This document shows, piece after piece, positions 1 through 11,306 of a stretch of 64,000 bases of DNA (position 1 is the first letter of the stretch; each line of letters starts with the position of its first letter). Source of the DNA: Dechloromonas sp. A34. Lineage in GTDB: Bacteria > Pseudomonadota > Gammaproteobacteria > Burkholderiales > Rhodocyclaceae. The notes beneath the pieces are model-generated. The model was not told the origin of the DNA and made no database searches. It was given only the letters and a program-made list of their open reading frames with translations. Location of the stretch: NCBI RefSeq assembly GCF_026261605.1, contig NZ_CP102486.1, positions 1 through 64,000 of the forward strand, written 5' to 3'. Position numbers and translations under genes: made by a program.

Positions 1-1377
1 ATGGCCGGTTTCTGGGAATCCTGTTTGCTGCGTTTTGAGGAGGAATTGCCCGCGCAGCAGTTCAATACCTGGATCAAACCCTTGCGGCTTGAAGGTGAAA
101 ATGCCGCCCTTGAAGAAGGGTTGCGTCTGATTGCACCCAACGGCTTCATCCTGAAATGGGTTCGCGACCGTTATCTCTCACGCATCGAGGACTACAGCCG
201 GGCCTTTTTCGAGGCCCCGGTGACGATCGCGCTGGTCATCGGTAGCGGCCGGTCATCGCCCAGCCGCAGCGAAGCGGGGGCGGACAGTACGGCCAAGGCC
301 ACGCCGCCCAAGGAAGTGCCGGCACCAGACAGATCCCGGGCCAAGGGTGGAAATTACGAGAAATCGCGCCTCTTCCATTCCTTTACCTTCGACAACCTGG
401 TGGTCGGCAAGGCCAACGATCTGGCGCGGGCGGCGGCGATTCAAGTGGCCAACAACCCGGGCGGCGCCTACAACCCGTTGTTCATTTACGGTGGCGCCGG
501 TCTCGGCAAGACCCACCTGATTCACGCCATCGGCAACACCATCCTCGCCGAGAACCCGGAAAAGGTCGTCCGCTACGTTCATGCCGAAGACTATTACTCG
601 GACGTGGTGCGCGCCTATCAGCAAAAATCCTTCGACAGCTTCAAGCGCCTCTATCGCTCGCTCGATGTGCTGTTGCTCGACGACGTCCAGTTCTTCAACG
701 GCAAGAACCGCTCGCAGGAAGAATTTTTCTTCCTGTTCAATGCGCTGATCGAGGCCCGCAAACAGATCATCATCACCTGCGATACCTATCCCAAGGATAT
801 CAACGGCCTCGATGATCGTCTGGTGACCCGTTTCGACTGGGGTCTGACCGTCCAGATCGAACCGCCCGAACTGGAAATGCGCGTCGCCATCCTGAAGAAG
901 AAGGCCGAAGCCGAGGGCATGCAGCTCGACGACGAAGTCGCCTTCTTCATCGCCAAGCATCTGCGCTCCAATGTCCGCGAGCTGGAAGGCGCCCTGAAGA
1001 AGGTGCTGGCCTATTCCTCGTTCCACGGTCGGGTGATCGCCCTCGATCTGGCCAAGGAAGCGCTCAAGGACCTGATCGGTTCGGTGCGCAACGTCGGCAT
1101 GGACAATATCCAGAAGACCGTCGCCGACTATTACAAGATCAAGGTCGCCGACCTGTTCTCGAAAAAGCGCACCCGTGCCATCGCCCGGCCGCGTCAATTG
1201 GCCATGTGGCTATGCCGAGAAGTCACGTCGCACAGTTTTCCGGAAATCGGAGATGCCTTCGGCGGCCGCGATCACACCACGGTCATCCATGCCGTGAAGA
1301 CGATCGATTCCCTGCGCCTGAAAGAGAACGAACTCAATCACGACCTGCATGTTCTGCTGCAGGTGTTGAAAGGATGA
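1..1377 (+). CDS. dnaA: Chromosomal replication initiator protein DnaA
   Basis: This is the AAA+ ATPase that binds DnaA boxes and opens the origin. The 458-residue protein has the normal family architecture. An N-terminal DnaB-interaction domain starts at MAGFWESCLL and is followed by a variable linker (about residues 80-115). The ATPase core has Walker A GGAGLGKTH near residue 164 and Walker B LLLDDVQF near 224. The C-terminal DNA-binding domain carries the signature RDHTTVIHA near residue 423. The gene begins at the first base of the window, so its own promoter and ribosome site are not visible. It is followed by a DnaA-box-rich gap and then dnaN, the classical origin order. Identification is secure. 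Confidence 0.98.
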   Translation: MAGFWESCLLRFEEELPAQQFNTWIKPLRLEGENAALEEGLRLIAPNGFILKWVRDRYLSRIEDYSRAFFEAPVTIALVIGSGRSSPSRSEAGADSTAKATPPKEVPAPDRSRAKGGNYEKSRLFHSFTFDNLVVGKANDLARAAAIQVANNPGGAYNPLFIYGGAGLGKTHLIHAIGNTILAENPEKVVRYVHAEDYYSDVVRAYQQKSFDSFKRLYRSLDVLLLDDVQFFNGKNRSQEEFFFLFNALIEARKQIIITCDTYPKDINGLDDRLVTRFDWGLTVQIEPPELEMRVAILKKKAEAEGMQLDDEVAFFIAKHLRSNVRELEGALKKVLAYSSFHGRVIALDLAKEALKDLIGSVRNVGMDNIQKTVADYYKIKVADLFSKKRTRAIARPRQLAMWLCREVTSHSFPEIGDAFGGRDHTTVIHAVKTIDSLRLKENELNHDLHVLLQVLKG

Positions 1378-1587
1378 GGCCTGTCGATAACGCTGTGGAT
1401 ACCCTGTCCATGCTTTGTGGATCATCAGGGGGTTTCCACTTTGTGGGAAAATTGTCCAGATTTCATCCACAAGCAATTCAGAGGCTTTCCAAGAGCAAAA
1501 TTGCTAGTCCAACACCATGAAAATAAAAGAAATTAGCCAGTTATCAACAGAATTGTTCCCGATATAGTCTTTAAAGGAATTTTATTT
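1378..1587. other. oriC: DnaA-box cluster between dnaA and dnaN (candidate oriC)
   Basis: Five sequences here differ by one base from the DnaA box TTATCCACA or its complement TGTGGATAA: TGTCGATAA (1382-1390), TGTGGATAC (1394-1402), TGTGGATCA (1416-1424), TCATCCACA (1463-1471) and TTATCAACA (1541-1549). A weaker TGTGGGAAA lies at 1442-1450. The right half, about 1495-1587, is AT-rich and could be the unwinding region; it also contains the dnaN leader with ribosome site AAAGGA. Location and boxes fit oriC. The region could also, or instead, autoregulate the dnaA-dnaN operon. Confidence 0.65.
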
Positions 1588-2694
1588 ATGGTTCTTATCA
1601 AAAGCCAAAGAGACACGCTTCTGACCCCTTTGCAGTCGGTTTCGGGAATCGTTGAACGTCGTCATACCCTACCCATCCTTTCCAACGTCTTGCTGGAAAA
1701 GAAGGGCGACCGCCTGACCCTGCTCGCGACCGACATCGAAATCCAGATCACCACGGCGACCGAAGGTGCCGGCGGTGACGGCGATGGCGCAGTAACGGTC
1801 GGTGCCCGCAAGCTGCAGGAAATCCTGCGTTCGCTGCCGGATACTGCCGAAGTCAGCCTGCTGCTCGAAGACAAGCGTCTGCAAGTGCGCGCCGGCAAAA
1901 GCCGTTTCAGCCTGCAAACGCTGCCGGCCGACGATTTTCCGCGGATGACCCTGACCGAAGGCGAAACCAAGCAGTTCTCGATTTCGCAAAAGGCCTTCCG
2001 CCAGCTGCTGAGCAAGACCCAATACAGCATGGCTGCCCAGGACGTCCGCTATTACCTGAACGGCCTGCTGCTATTGGTCGAAGGCAAGGAACTGCGTGCC
2101 GTGGCGACCGACGGCCACCGTTTGGCTTTCGCCAGCGTTGAAATCGATACCGATCTGCCGCGCCAGGAATTGATCCTGCCGCGCAAGACCGTGCTCGAAC
2201 TGAACCGCCTGCTGCTCGACAACGACGAGCCGCTGAACATCACGCTGGCCTCGAATCAGGTGCGCTTCGCCTTTGGTTCCGTCGTGCTGGTCTCCAAGCT
2301 GATCGACGGCAAGTTCCCGGATTACGAGCGCGTCGTGCCGGCAACCCTGAAGAATCACATGTCGGTCAGCCGGCTGACCCTGATTCAGGCCTTGAACCGT
2401 GCCGCCATTCTGACCAACGAAAAGTTCCGCGGCATCCGCGTCGTGCTCGGCGAAAATAGCTTGAAACTGATTGCTGCCAACGCCGAGCAGGAAGAGGCGC
2501 AGGAAGAAATTGAAGTTCAATACACGGGCGACGCCATCGATGTCGGCTTCAATGTCAGCTACCTGCTCGATGTATTGAATAACGTGCATGTCGAAGAAAT
2601 CCAGTGGAGCTTCAACGATGCCAATTCGAGCGCACTGATTTCCGTGCCGGGCAACGACCGCTTCAAGTACGTCATCATGCCGATGCGGATCTGA
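1588..2694 (+). CDS. dnaN: DNA polymerase III beta subunit (sliding clamp)
   Basis: This is the ring-shaped processivity clamp of the replicative polymerase. The 368-residue length is normal for the three-domain bacterial clamp. Recognisable blocks are the N-terminal LLTPLQSVSGIVERR, the central ATDGHRLA near residue 172 and the C-terminal VIMPMRI, which forms part of the partner-binding pocket. The ATG is preceded by AAAGGA. It lies between the candidate origin and gyrB in the standard order and is probably co-transcribed from dnaA or from the gap. Confidence 0.97.
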   Translation: MVLIKSQRDTLLTPLQSVSGIVERRHTLPILSNVLLEKKGDRLTLLATDIEIQITTATEGAGGDGDGAVTVGARKLQEILRSLPDTAEVSLLLEDKRLQVRAGKSRFSLQTLPADDFPRMTLTEGETKQFSISQKAFRQLLSKTQYSMAAQDVRYYLNGLLLLVEGKELRAVATDGHRLAFASVEIDTDLPRQELILPRKTVLELNRLLLDNDEPLNITLASNQVRFAFGSVVLVSKLIDGKFPDYERVVPATLKNHMSVSRLTLIQALNRAAILTNEKFRGIRVVLGENSLKLIAANAEQEEAQEEIEVQYTGDAIDVGFNVSYLLDVLNNVHVEEIQWSFNDANSSALISVPGNDRFKYVIMPMRI

Positions 2695-2705
2695 ACGCCG
2701 GATAG

Positions 2706-5234
<2,529 letters not shown>

Positions 5235-5262
5235 TCCGGTAATTTTTGTCGGATTAAGCTTC

Positions 5263-5286
5263 AAAAGGCTCCGCAAGGAGCCTTTT
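5263..5286 (+). terminator. Intrinsic terminator after gyrB
   Basis: A perfect 10-bp stem AAAAGGCTCC / GGAGCCTTTT with a GCAA loop follows gyrB and ends in a T run. It ends only 22 bases before the dtd ATG, so read-through or a promoter inside the gap must express dtd. A second weaker inverted repeat (TTAATCCG / CGGATTAA) lies just upstream at about 5231-5257. Confidence 0.8.
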
Positions 5287-5308
5287 GTCATTTCGGAGTA
5301 AGAAGCTC

Positions 5309-5761
5309 ATGCGAGTCGTTATTCAGCGTGTTCAAGAGGCTTCGGTTGCGGTAGATGGCCGGGTTTGCGGCGAAATCGGCCGCGGTCTGCTAGTGTTGGC
5401 CGGTTTCGAGGAGGCCGACAGCGAAGCCGATCTCGACTGGATGGCCGGCAAGCTCGTCCGTCTGCGCCTGTTTGCCGATGAGGCGGGGGTGATGAACCGC
5501 AGCGTTCAGGAGAGCGGCGGGGAGATTCTGGCGGTTTCGCAGTTCACGCTCTACGCCTCGGTGAAGAAGGGCAATCGTCCCTCGTGGAGCCGGGCGGCAC
5601 GCGGCGATGTCTCGCAGCCATTATTTGCGCGTTTCGTCGAGCGTCTCTCGGCCGAGTTGGGGCGACCGGTGCCGACCGGGGTCTTCGGGGCCGACATGCA
5701 GGTAAGCCTGATCAACGATGGTCCGGTAACCATCAGCATCGATTCGCGGGCGCCGGAGTAG
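5309..5761 (+). CDS. dtd: D-aminoacyl-tRNA deacylase
   Basis: This cytoplasmic quality-control enzyme hydrolyses D-aminoacyl-tRNAs and glycyl-tRNA(Ala). The 150-residue product starts MRVVIQRV and contains both family active-site blocks: SQFTLYA followed by KKGNRPSW near residues 78-92, and the C-terminal NDGPVTI. The ATG at 5309 is preferred because GGAGTAAG lies just upstream and the family begins at this residue. A TTG eight codons earlier overlaps the terminator hairpin. The gene converges on the sirtuin gene with a 5-base gap. Confidence 0.95.
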   Translation: MRVVIQRVQEASVAVDGRVCGEIGRGLLVLAGFEEADSEADLDWMAGKLVRLRLFADEAGVMNRSVQESGGEILAVSQFTLYASVKKGNRPSWSRAARGDVSQPLFARFVERLSAELGRPVPTGVFGADMQVSLINDGPVTISIDSRAPE

Positions 5762-5766
5762 GGGTG

Positions 5767-6594
5767 TCAGCGTTCGGCGACGGCGGCAAGGAGGCGGGAA
5801 ATTCCCTCGGCTCCGCCCAGCGCCAAGCCGATGCTTTGCGCCGGATCGGGAACTTCCGGCGCGCCGGGGTTGATCCGGATCAGCTTGCCGCCGCAGCTTT
5901 CGGAGAAATGGCGGATGGTTGGGATCTGCGTGCCGGCCCCGATTTCGACACAGACCAGACGGTCGACGCCGGCCAGCCAGTGCTGTAGGCGCTGCTCTTG
6001 CCCGGCGGTTCGGCGCTCGATCCAGCCCGCATCACCGAACATCAGGATATTCGGCCGGGCGAGCCCGCCGCAGCGCGGGCAATGCGGCAGTTCGCCGAGC
6101 AGCCGGCAGTTTTCGCTATCGACGGCGGGCTGAAAGGACTCGGCGGCCCAGATGTTGTCGCCGCAGGCGGCCGAGCATTGCAGGTGGTGAATGGAGCCGT
6201 GGACTTCGCAGACGCGATCGGCGGGAAAGCCGGCTTTCTGGAACTGGCCGTCGACATTACTGGTGACCGCCCAGACCCCGTGTTTCATTCGACTGCCCAG
6301 GTCGAGCAGCAGGCTGAAGCCGGCATGCGGGGTAGTCTGCCGATAGCGTTCGAGGCGGTGTCCGTAGAAGCCCCAGGCCAGCCGCGGATCGTGGGCGAAG
6401 GCGGCCGGGTTGGCGATCGTTTCGAAGGCGATGCGCGCCTTGCCCAAGGCTGGATAAACCGCCCAGAAGCCACCGGGACCGCGAAAATCGGGAAGGCCGG
6501 AGTCGATGCCCATGCCGGCGCCGGCGCTGACCAGCAGTGCATCGGCTTGCGCCAGCCAGGTGGCGGCCCGGGTCAGGCTTTCCGGCAAGGGCAT
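5767..6594 (-). CDS. Sir2-family NAD-dependent protein deacylase (sirtuin)
   Basis: The 275-residue protein is predicted to remove acyl groups from lysines using NAD+. Visible motifs are the NAD-binding GAGMG (residues 25-29) and PDFRG (35-39), the TSNVDGQFQKAG segment in place of the usual TQNID, the catalytic VHGS, and paired zinc-ligand cysteines (QCSAAC and HCPRCGG). The TSN variant suggests one of the less-studied bacterial sirtuin subgroups, so the acyl specificity is unknown. It sits directly downstream of an HD-GYP regulator gene on the same strand with a 16-base gap and may be co-transcribed with it. Confidence 0.88.
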   Translation of the reverse strand: MPLPESLTRAATWLAQADALLVSAGAGMGIDSGLPDFRGPGGFWAVYPALGKARIAFETIANPAAFAHDPRLAWGFYGHRLERYRQTTPHAGFSLLLDLGSRMKHGVWAVTSNVDGQFQKAGFPADRVCEVHGSIHHLQCSAACGDNIWAAESFQPAVDSENCRLLGELPHCPRCGGLARPNILMFGDAGWIERRTAGQEQRLQHWLAGVDRLVCVEIGAGTQIPTIRHFSESCGGKLIRINPGAPEVPDPAQSIGLALGGAEGISRLLAAVAER

Positions 6595-6610
6595 TAGCGG
6601 CGGCTGCAGG

Positions 6611-7705
6611 TCAGTCGTCGTTCTGCTCGTCGTTGAGTTCCTGAATCTTGAACTCGAGATCGGTTAGGGCGCCGTATTCGTCGGCGTAGATGTCCTTGAT
6701 GCGGAAGATTTCCGGTAGCGCCTGTTTGAAGGCAACCATCAATTCCGGATCGAAATGGCGGCCAATCTGGGTTTCCATCAGCGCCAGCGACTGTTCGGCC
6801 GAGTAGGCCGGCTTGTACGGACGCACCGAGAGCAGGGCATCGAAGACGTCGGCGATGGCGACAATGCGCCCGGCCAGTGGAATGTCCTCGCCTTTCAGGC
6901 CGCTCGGATAGCCGCTGCCGTCCCATTTTTCGTGGTGGGAGAGGGCGATGACGCGGGCGGTTTCGAGCAGCTCGTTTTCGTGGGCGCCGATGATTTCCGC
7001 ACCCATGATCGGGTGCTGGTGCATGACTTTCCATTCGTCGGCATTGAGCTTGCCGGGCTTGAGCAGGATGCTGTCGGGGATGCCGATCTTGCCGATATCG
7101 TGCATCGGGGCCGTGCTGAACAGAACGTTCGAGGCTTCCTCGCCGAGACCGTGGCTCTGGGCGATCAGGCGGGTGTAGTGACTCATGCGCAGGACGTGGT
7201 TGCCGGTTTCGTTGTCCTTGAACTCGGCAGCGCGGCCGAGGCGGCGAATGATCTGCTGGCGGGTCGTGACCAACTCATGGGTGCGCTGATGGACCATGCG
7301 TTCCAGTTCGCGCGACTGATCGTAGAGGGCGAGATGGGTGCGCACCCGCGCCTTGACGATGGGCGGGCTGATCGGCTTGGTGATGTAATCGACGGCACCG
7401 ATTTCCAGTCCGCGCTGCTCGTCCTCGATGCTGGTCATGGCGGTGACGAAGATGATCGGAATCCGCCGGCGGTCGGGATTGGCCTTGATCCGCCGGCAGA
7501 TTTCCAGGCCGCTGAGGCCGGGCATCATGATGTCGAGCAGCACGAGGTCGGGTGGTTCGTCGGAATAGACGATCTTCAGCGCCTTTTCGCCCGTGGTGGC
7601 GGCCCGGATGCGGTAGTCATCGGACAGAGTCTTGCTCAGCAGGTCGATGTTTTCCGGCAGGTCGTCGACCACCAGAATGCTTTGTTTGGAGAGCAGCTTG
7701 GACAT
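6611..7705 (-). CDS. Response regulator with HD-GYP phosphodiesterase domain
   Basis: This two-domain, 364-residue protein has an N-terminal receiver domain (phospho-acceptor Asp58 in LLDIMMPG, conserved VVDD near residue 13) and a C-terminal HD-GYP domain. The HD-GYP domain carries HDIGKIGIPD and GSGYPSGLKGEDIPLAGRI. HD-GYP proteins of the RpfG type hydrolyse cyclic di-GMP. All signature residues are present, so activity is expected. No cognate kinase lies next to it, so the input is unknown. The ATG is supported by family alignment. The 125 bases upstream, before apbE, show no clear promoter elements. Confidence 0.92.
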   Translation of the reverse strand: MSKLLSKQSILVVDDLPENIDLLSKTLSDDYRIRAATTGEKALKIVYSDEPPDLVLLDIMMPGLSGLEICRRIKANPDRRRIPIIFVTAMTSIEDEQRGLEIGAVDYITKPISPPIVKARVRTHLALYDQSRELERMVHQRTHELVTTRQQIIRRLGRAAEFKDNETGNHVLRMSHYTRLIAQSHGLGEEASNVLFSTAPMHDIGKIGIPDSILLKPGKLNADEWKVMHQHPIMGAEIIGAHENELLETARVIALSHHEKWDGSGYPSGLKGEDIPLAGRIVAIADVFDALLSVRPYKPAYSAEQSLALMETQIGRHFDPELMVAFKQALPEIFRIKDIYADEYGALTDLEFKIQELNDEQNDD

Positions 7706-7830
7706 CGGGTCTCGGATCCTGTCAGGTAATCGGTTCGCTTCGGTGGTCTGGCCGTGCCACAGGAATGCGTATGGCGTGAATCAGTGCGACGTATACGACT
7801 CGCCGCGGGTAGTGTCAAGCTACCGTTGGA

Positions 7831-8859
7831 TCAAGGGACGACGCTCAGGGCGGGGGACTGGCCGATGAACTGGAGACGCTGATGCAATGCCGCGGTGACT
7901 TCTATCCGGCCGTCCTGGTCGACGCGCAGGACCTGAGCGGTCTCCAGTTTTTGCGCCATCTCCCGCCAATGGCCAGGGCCGGCGACGAAGATCGGCTTGG
8001 ACAGGGCATCGGAGCGGGTGCCGGCTTTTGGCCCAGCCGGGATCAAGATGGTGACGGCCTGGGTATGGGCGGCCGGGTAGCCAGTGCGGGGATCGAGCAG
8101 GTGGGGATAACGTTTGCCCTCGATCTCGAAGAAGCGCTGATAGTCGCCAGAGGTTCCGATCGCTTCGCCGTCGTCAAGTTCGACTGTGGCCATCGGGCCG
8201 GGCTGGCGTGGATGCTGGATGCCGACCCGCCACTTGCGGCCTTCCTTGCTGCCTAGCGCCATGACGTTGCCGCCGATGTTGATCAGCGCGTTCTGGATCC
8301 CCTGACCGCGCAAGATGGCTGCGGCACGGTCGAGGGCGACGCCTTTCAGGTAGCCGCCGAAGTCGAGGGCGACCTGGCGATTGCGGCTGCTGACGGTGGT
8401 GCCGCTGACCGCGATGTCGGCGATCGACGGTTTCCTGGCGAGCCAAGCCTTGATCTCGGCTTCCGGCGGCAACTCGGCCTTGAACTCGTCGGCCTGGAAG
8501 CCCCACAACTTGATCAGCTGGCCGATGCCGGGGTCGAACAGGTAATCGCCCTGGCGGCTGAGTTGCTGCGCTTCGCCGACCAGTTCGGCAAGTTCGGGTG
8601 CAACCTCGAGCGCCCGCCCTTCGCCGATGGCCCGGTTGAGATCGGTCAGTTCGGAGGATTGCCATGCGTGGTAGGCCCGGTGCAGGCGGTCGAATTCGCG
8701 CAGCACGGCGGCGATCGCCTGGCGGCCCTGGTCCGGCGCGGCGCTAACGACGATGACTTCGACCCGGGTCCCGAAGACATAGGCTTGCTGCTCCTGCAGT
8801 GGCGTGCGACCACAGGCCGCCAGCCACAGCGTGGCGAGCAGGATCAGGCAATACCGCAT
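7831..8859 (-). CDS. apbE: FAD:protein FMN transferase, ApbE family lipoprotein
   Basis: ApbE attaches FMN covalently to threonines of exported flavoproteins such as the NQR and RNF subunits. The 342-residue product begins with a lipoprotein signal (LATLWLAAC lipobox, Cys16), so it should be anchored in the inner membrane facing the periplasm. Family blocks include LDFGGYLKGVALDRAA, INIGGNVMALG and HLLDPRTGYPA. The start overlaps the 3' end of gshB by 16 bases, making it the last gene of a gshA-gshB-apbE cluster. No obvious flavinylation substrate is encoded in the window. Confidence 0.93.
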   Translation of the reverse strand: MRYCLILLATLWLAACGRTPLQEQQAYVFGTRVEVIVVSAAPDQGRQAIAAVLREFDRLHRAYHAWQSSELTDLNRAIGEGRALEVAPELAELVGEAQQLSRQGDYLFDPGIGQLIKLWGFQADEFKAELPPEAEIKAWLARKPSIADIAVSGTTVSSRNRQVALDFGGYLKGVALDRAAAILRGQGIQNALINIGGNVMALGSKEGRKWRVGIQHPRQPGPMATVELDDGEAIGTSGDYQRFFEIEGKRYPHLLDPRTGYPAAHTQAVTILIPAGPKAGTRSDALSKPIFVAGPGHWREMAQKLETAQVLRVDQDGRIEVTAALHQRLQFIGQSPALSVVP

Positions 8860-9863
8860 GCGTGCTCGATTGCGGTGATGAAGGCGCCGGCGGCGTCGAA
8901 GCCGGTCTGCTGGCGGATTTCGACCATGCAGGTCGGGCTGGTGACGTTGATCTCGGTCAGGCAGCTGCCGATGACATCAATGCCGACCAGCATCAGGCCG
9001 CGCTTGAGCAGGATCGGAGCGAGTGTGTCGGCGATTTCGCGGTCACGCGGTGAGAGTTCCTGGGCGATGCCGGTACCGCCCACCGCCAGGTTGCCGCGCG
9101 TCTCGCCGGCCTTGGGGATGCGCGCCAGGCTGTAAGGGACGACTTTGCCGCCGATGAGCAGGATGCGCTTGTCGCCCTGGCTGATCTCGGGCAGGTAGCG
9201 CTGCGCCATGACCGTCCGGTTGCCCTCATGGGTCAGCGTTTCGATGATCACGTTGCGGTTGGGGTCATTGCGGTGGATGCGGAAGATCTGGCTGCCACCC
9301 ATGCCGTCGAGCGGCTTCAAAATGACGTCGCGCTGCTCCTCAACGAAATGCTGCAACTGGTGCATGTCGCGGGCGACCAGGGTGGGCGGCGTGAATTGGT
9401 CGAATTCGGCGATCGCCAGCTTTTCCGAGTGGTCGCGCAGGGCGCGCGGCCGATTGAAAACCTTGACGCCGCTGGCCTCGGCCCGTTCGAGCAGCCAGGT
9501 GGCAGTGACGTATTCAAAGTCGAAGGGCGGATCCTTGCGCATGATGACTGCGTCAAACGCCTTGAGCGGCGTCCATTCGCGGCCGGTTTCACGATACCAG
9601 TCGTGGTCGTCGGGGCGCAGGTGGAGATGCACGACCTCGCCGTAGACGCCGCCGGGATGGCCGTTTTCGGGACGACGCCAGGCCAGCGTCGCGCAGTCGA
9701 TGGCGAAGACGTCGTGGCCGTGCTTTTCGGCGGCCCGCATCATCGCCACCGTCGAATCCTTGTAGGCCTTGAGGTGGGGCAGGGGGTCGAGGACAAAAGC
9801 CAGGCGCAGCGACTGGCTGCTGCCGCCGAGCAGGTGCTTTTCGAACTGGAGTTGCTGGGCCAC
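8844..9863 (-). CDS. gshB: Glutathione synthetase
   Basis: This is the ATP-grasp ligase that joins gamma-glutamylcysteine and glycine. Recognisable blocks are LAFVLDPLPHLKAYKDSTVA at the N-terminus, IMRKDPPFD, KPLDGMGGSQIFR and LFGIDVIG-like LVGIDVIG near the C-terminus. The start is uncertain: no ATG lies near the conserved N-terminus. The GTG at 9863, four bases after the gshA stop, is the most plausible start and gives 339 residues with about 20 extra at the N-terminus. Tight spacing to gshA indicates translational coupling. Confidence 0.93.
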   Translation of the reverse strand: MAQQLQFEKHLLGGSSQSLRLAFVLDPLPHLKAYKDSTVAMMRAAEKHGHDVFAIDCATLAWRRPENGHPGGVYGEVVHLHLRPDDHDWYRETGREWTPLKAFDAVIMRKDPPFDFEYVTATWLLERAEASGVKVFNRPRALRDHSEKLAIAEFDQFTPPTLVARDMHQLQHFVEEQRDVILKPLDGMGGSQIFRIHRNDPNRNVIIETLTHEGNRTVMAQRYLPEISQGDKRILLIGGKVVPYSLARIPKAGETRGNLAVGGTGIAQELSPRDREIADTLAPILLKRGLMLVGIDVIGSCLTEINVTSPTCMVEIRQQTGFDAAGAFITAIEHACGIA

Positions 9864-9867
9864 CGGC

Positions 9868-11157
9868 TTATTCAGTCGTTTCGGGCGCCGAGCGCTCGAG
9901 TTCGACCGCCGCCGCCAGACAGGCCAGGCGGCCGACCACGCCATAGGCGTAGAAGCGGTTGGGCGGCGAATCTGGGTTGTTGCAGCCGTAGTCGGGCAGA
10001 TTGCAGCCGGTGTCGAAGGCCAGTGGTTCGAAGTGCATGCCCGGCGCGTTGAGGTTTTCGTCCTTGCCGCGCCCGGTATGGACGCGGTAGAAGCCGCCGA
10101 CGACGTAGCGGTCGATCATGTAGATCACTGGCTCGGCGACCGCCTCGTTCAGTGTCTCGAAGGAATGAACGCCTTCCTGAATGAGGACTTCCGAAACCTC
10201 CAGGCCTTCCTTGCCGACGCTCATTTTGTTGCGCTGCTTGCGGTTCAGGGCGATCACCTCGTCGGCGTCGCGCACCGTCATCACACCCATGCCGTAGGTG
10301 CCGGCGTCGGCCTTGACGACGACGTAGGGGGTCTCGTCGATGCCGTATTCCTTGTACTTCTCGCGCACGATGTCGAGCACCGCGGCGACGTTGGCGGCCA
10401 GGCATTCCTCGCCCTGGCGCTCGTGGAAATTGACGCTGCGGCAGACCGAGAAGGCGGGGTTGATGCGCCACGGATCGATGCCGATTTCCTTGGCGAATTC
10501 GTTGGCCACCTGGTCGTAGGCGGCGAAATGGTTGGACTTGCGGCGCACCGCCCACCCGGCGTGGAGCGGCGGCAGCACGAACTGCTCGTGGAGGTTCTGC
10601 AGGATGGCCGGGATGCCGGCCGAGAGGTCGTTGTTGAGCAGGATGGCGCAGGGGTCGAAGCCCTCCAGGCCGAGGCGGTAGTCGGTGCGGACCAGCGGTT
10701 CGAGCAGCAGGCTTTGGCCGTTGGGCAGTTCGATCGTGGTCGGCTTGTCGATTTCCGGCAGCATCGTGCCGAGGCGGACGTTGAGCCCGGTCTGCTTGAG
10801 GATGGCGGCGATCTGCGCGACGTTCTGCAGGTAGAACTGGTTGCGCGTGTGGTTTTCCGGAATTAGCAGCAGGTTGCGCGCTTCCGGGCAGATCTTTTCG
10901 ATGGCGACCATCGCCGCCTGCACGCAGAGCGGCAGGAAGGCCGGATTCAGGTTGTTGAAGCCGCCGGGAAAGAGGTTGGTATCGACCGGCGCCAGCTTGA
11001 AGCCGGAATTGCGCAGGTCGCACGACGAGTAGAAGGGCGGCGTGTGTTCCAGCCACTGGCCGCGCAGCCATTGTTCGATCTGCGTGCTGTTGGCGAGGAA
11101 ACTCCGCTCAAGTTCGAGCAGGGGGCCGGTCAGGGCCGTGGTGAGGTGGGGAACCAT
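9868..11157 (-). CDS. gshA: Glutamate-cysteine ligase, betaproteobacterial/Thiobacillus type
   Basis: This enzyme makes gamma-glutamylcysteine, the first step of glutathione synthesis. The 429-residue protein belongs to the ligase family first defined in Acidithiobacillus and common in Betaproteobacteria, which is unrelated in sequence to E. coli GshA. Typical blocks are LVRTDYRLGLEGFDP, ILLNNDLSAGIP and VKADAGTYGMGVMTV. The ATG at 11157 is chosen because AGAGG precedes it by about seven bases; further upstream starts have no ribosome site. It is the first gene of gshA-gshB-apbE and is divergent from ybiT across a 149-base promoter gap. Confidence 0.94.
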   Translation of the reverse strand: MVPHLTTALTGPLLELERSFLANSTQIEQWLRGQWLEHTPPFYSSCDLRNSGFKLAPVDTNLFPGGFNNLNPAFLPLCVQAAMVAIEKICPEARNLLLIPENHTRNQFYLQNVAQIAAILKQTGLNVRLGTMLPEIDKPTTIELPNGQSLLLEPLVRTDYRLGLEGFDPCAILLNNDLSAGIPAILQNLHEQFVLPPLHAGWAVRRKSNHFAAYDQVANEFAKEIGIDPWRINPAFSVCRSVNFHERQGEECLAANVAAVLDIVREKYKEYGIDETPYVVVKADAGTYGMGVMTVRDADEVIALNRKQRNKMSVGKEGLEVSEVLIQEGVHSFETLNEAVAEPVIYMIDRYVVGGFYRVHTGRGKDENLNAPGMHFEPLAFDTGCNLPDYGCNNPDSPPNRFYAYGVVGRLACLAAAVELERSAPETTE

Positions 11158-11306
11158 GTGCTGCCTCTCAATCCAGTGGGCTTTTATTGTGGCTGCAAAT
11201 CTTACACCGCAGTGCACAAATTTGGCTCGCGGCAGCGCGGTCAACCCTTTGAAAGAAGGTAAAATTCTGCCCTTCGTTTTACCGCTTTCAGCAGATCGGA
11301 ATCGCC

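Noticed and set aside
5285..5308. TTG start for dtd eight codons upstream of the chosen ATG
   Set aside because: It overlaps the gyrB terminator hairpin and has no ribosome site. The family N-terminus matches the ATG at 5309.
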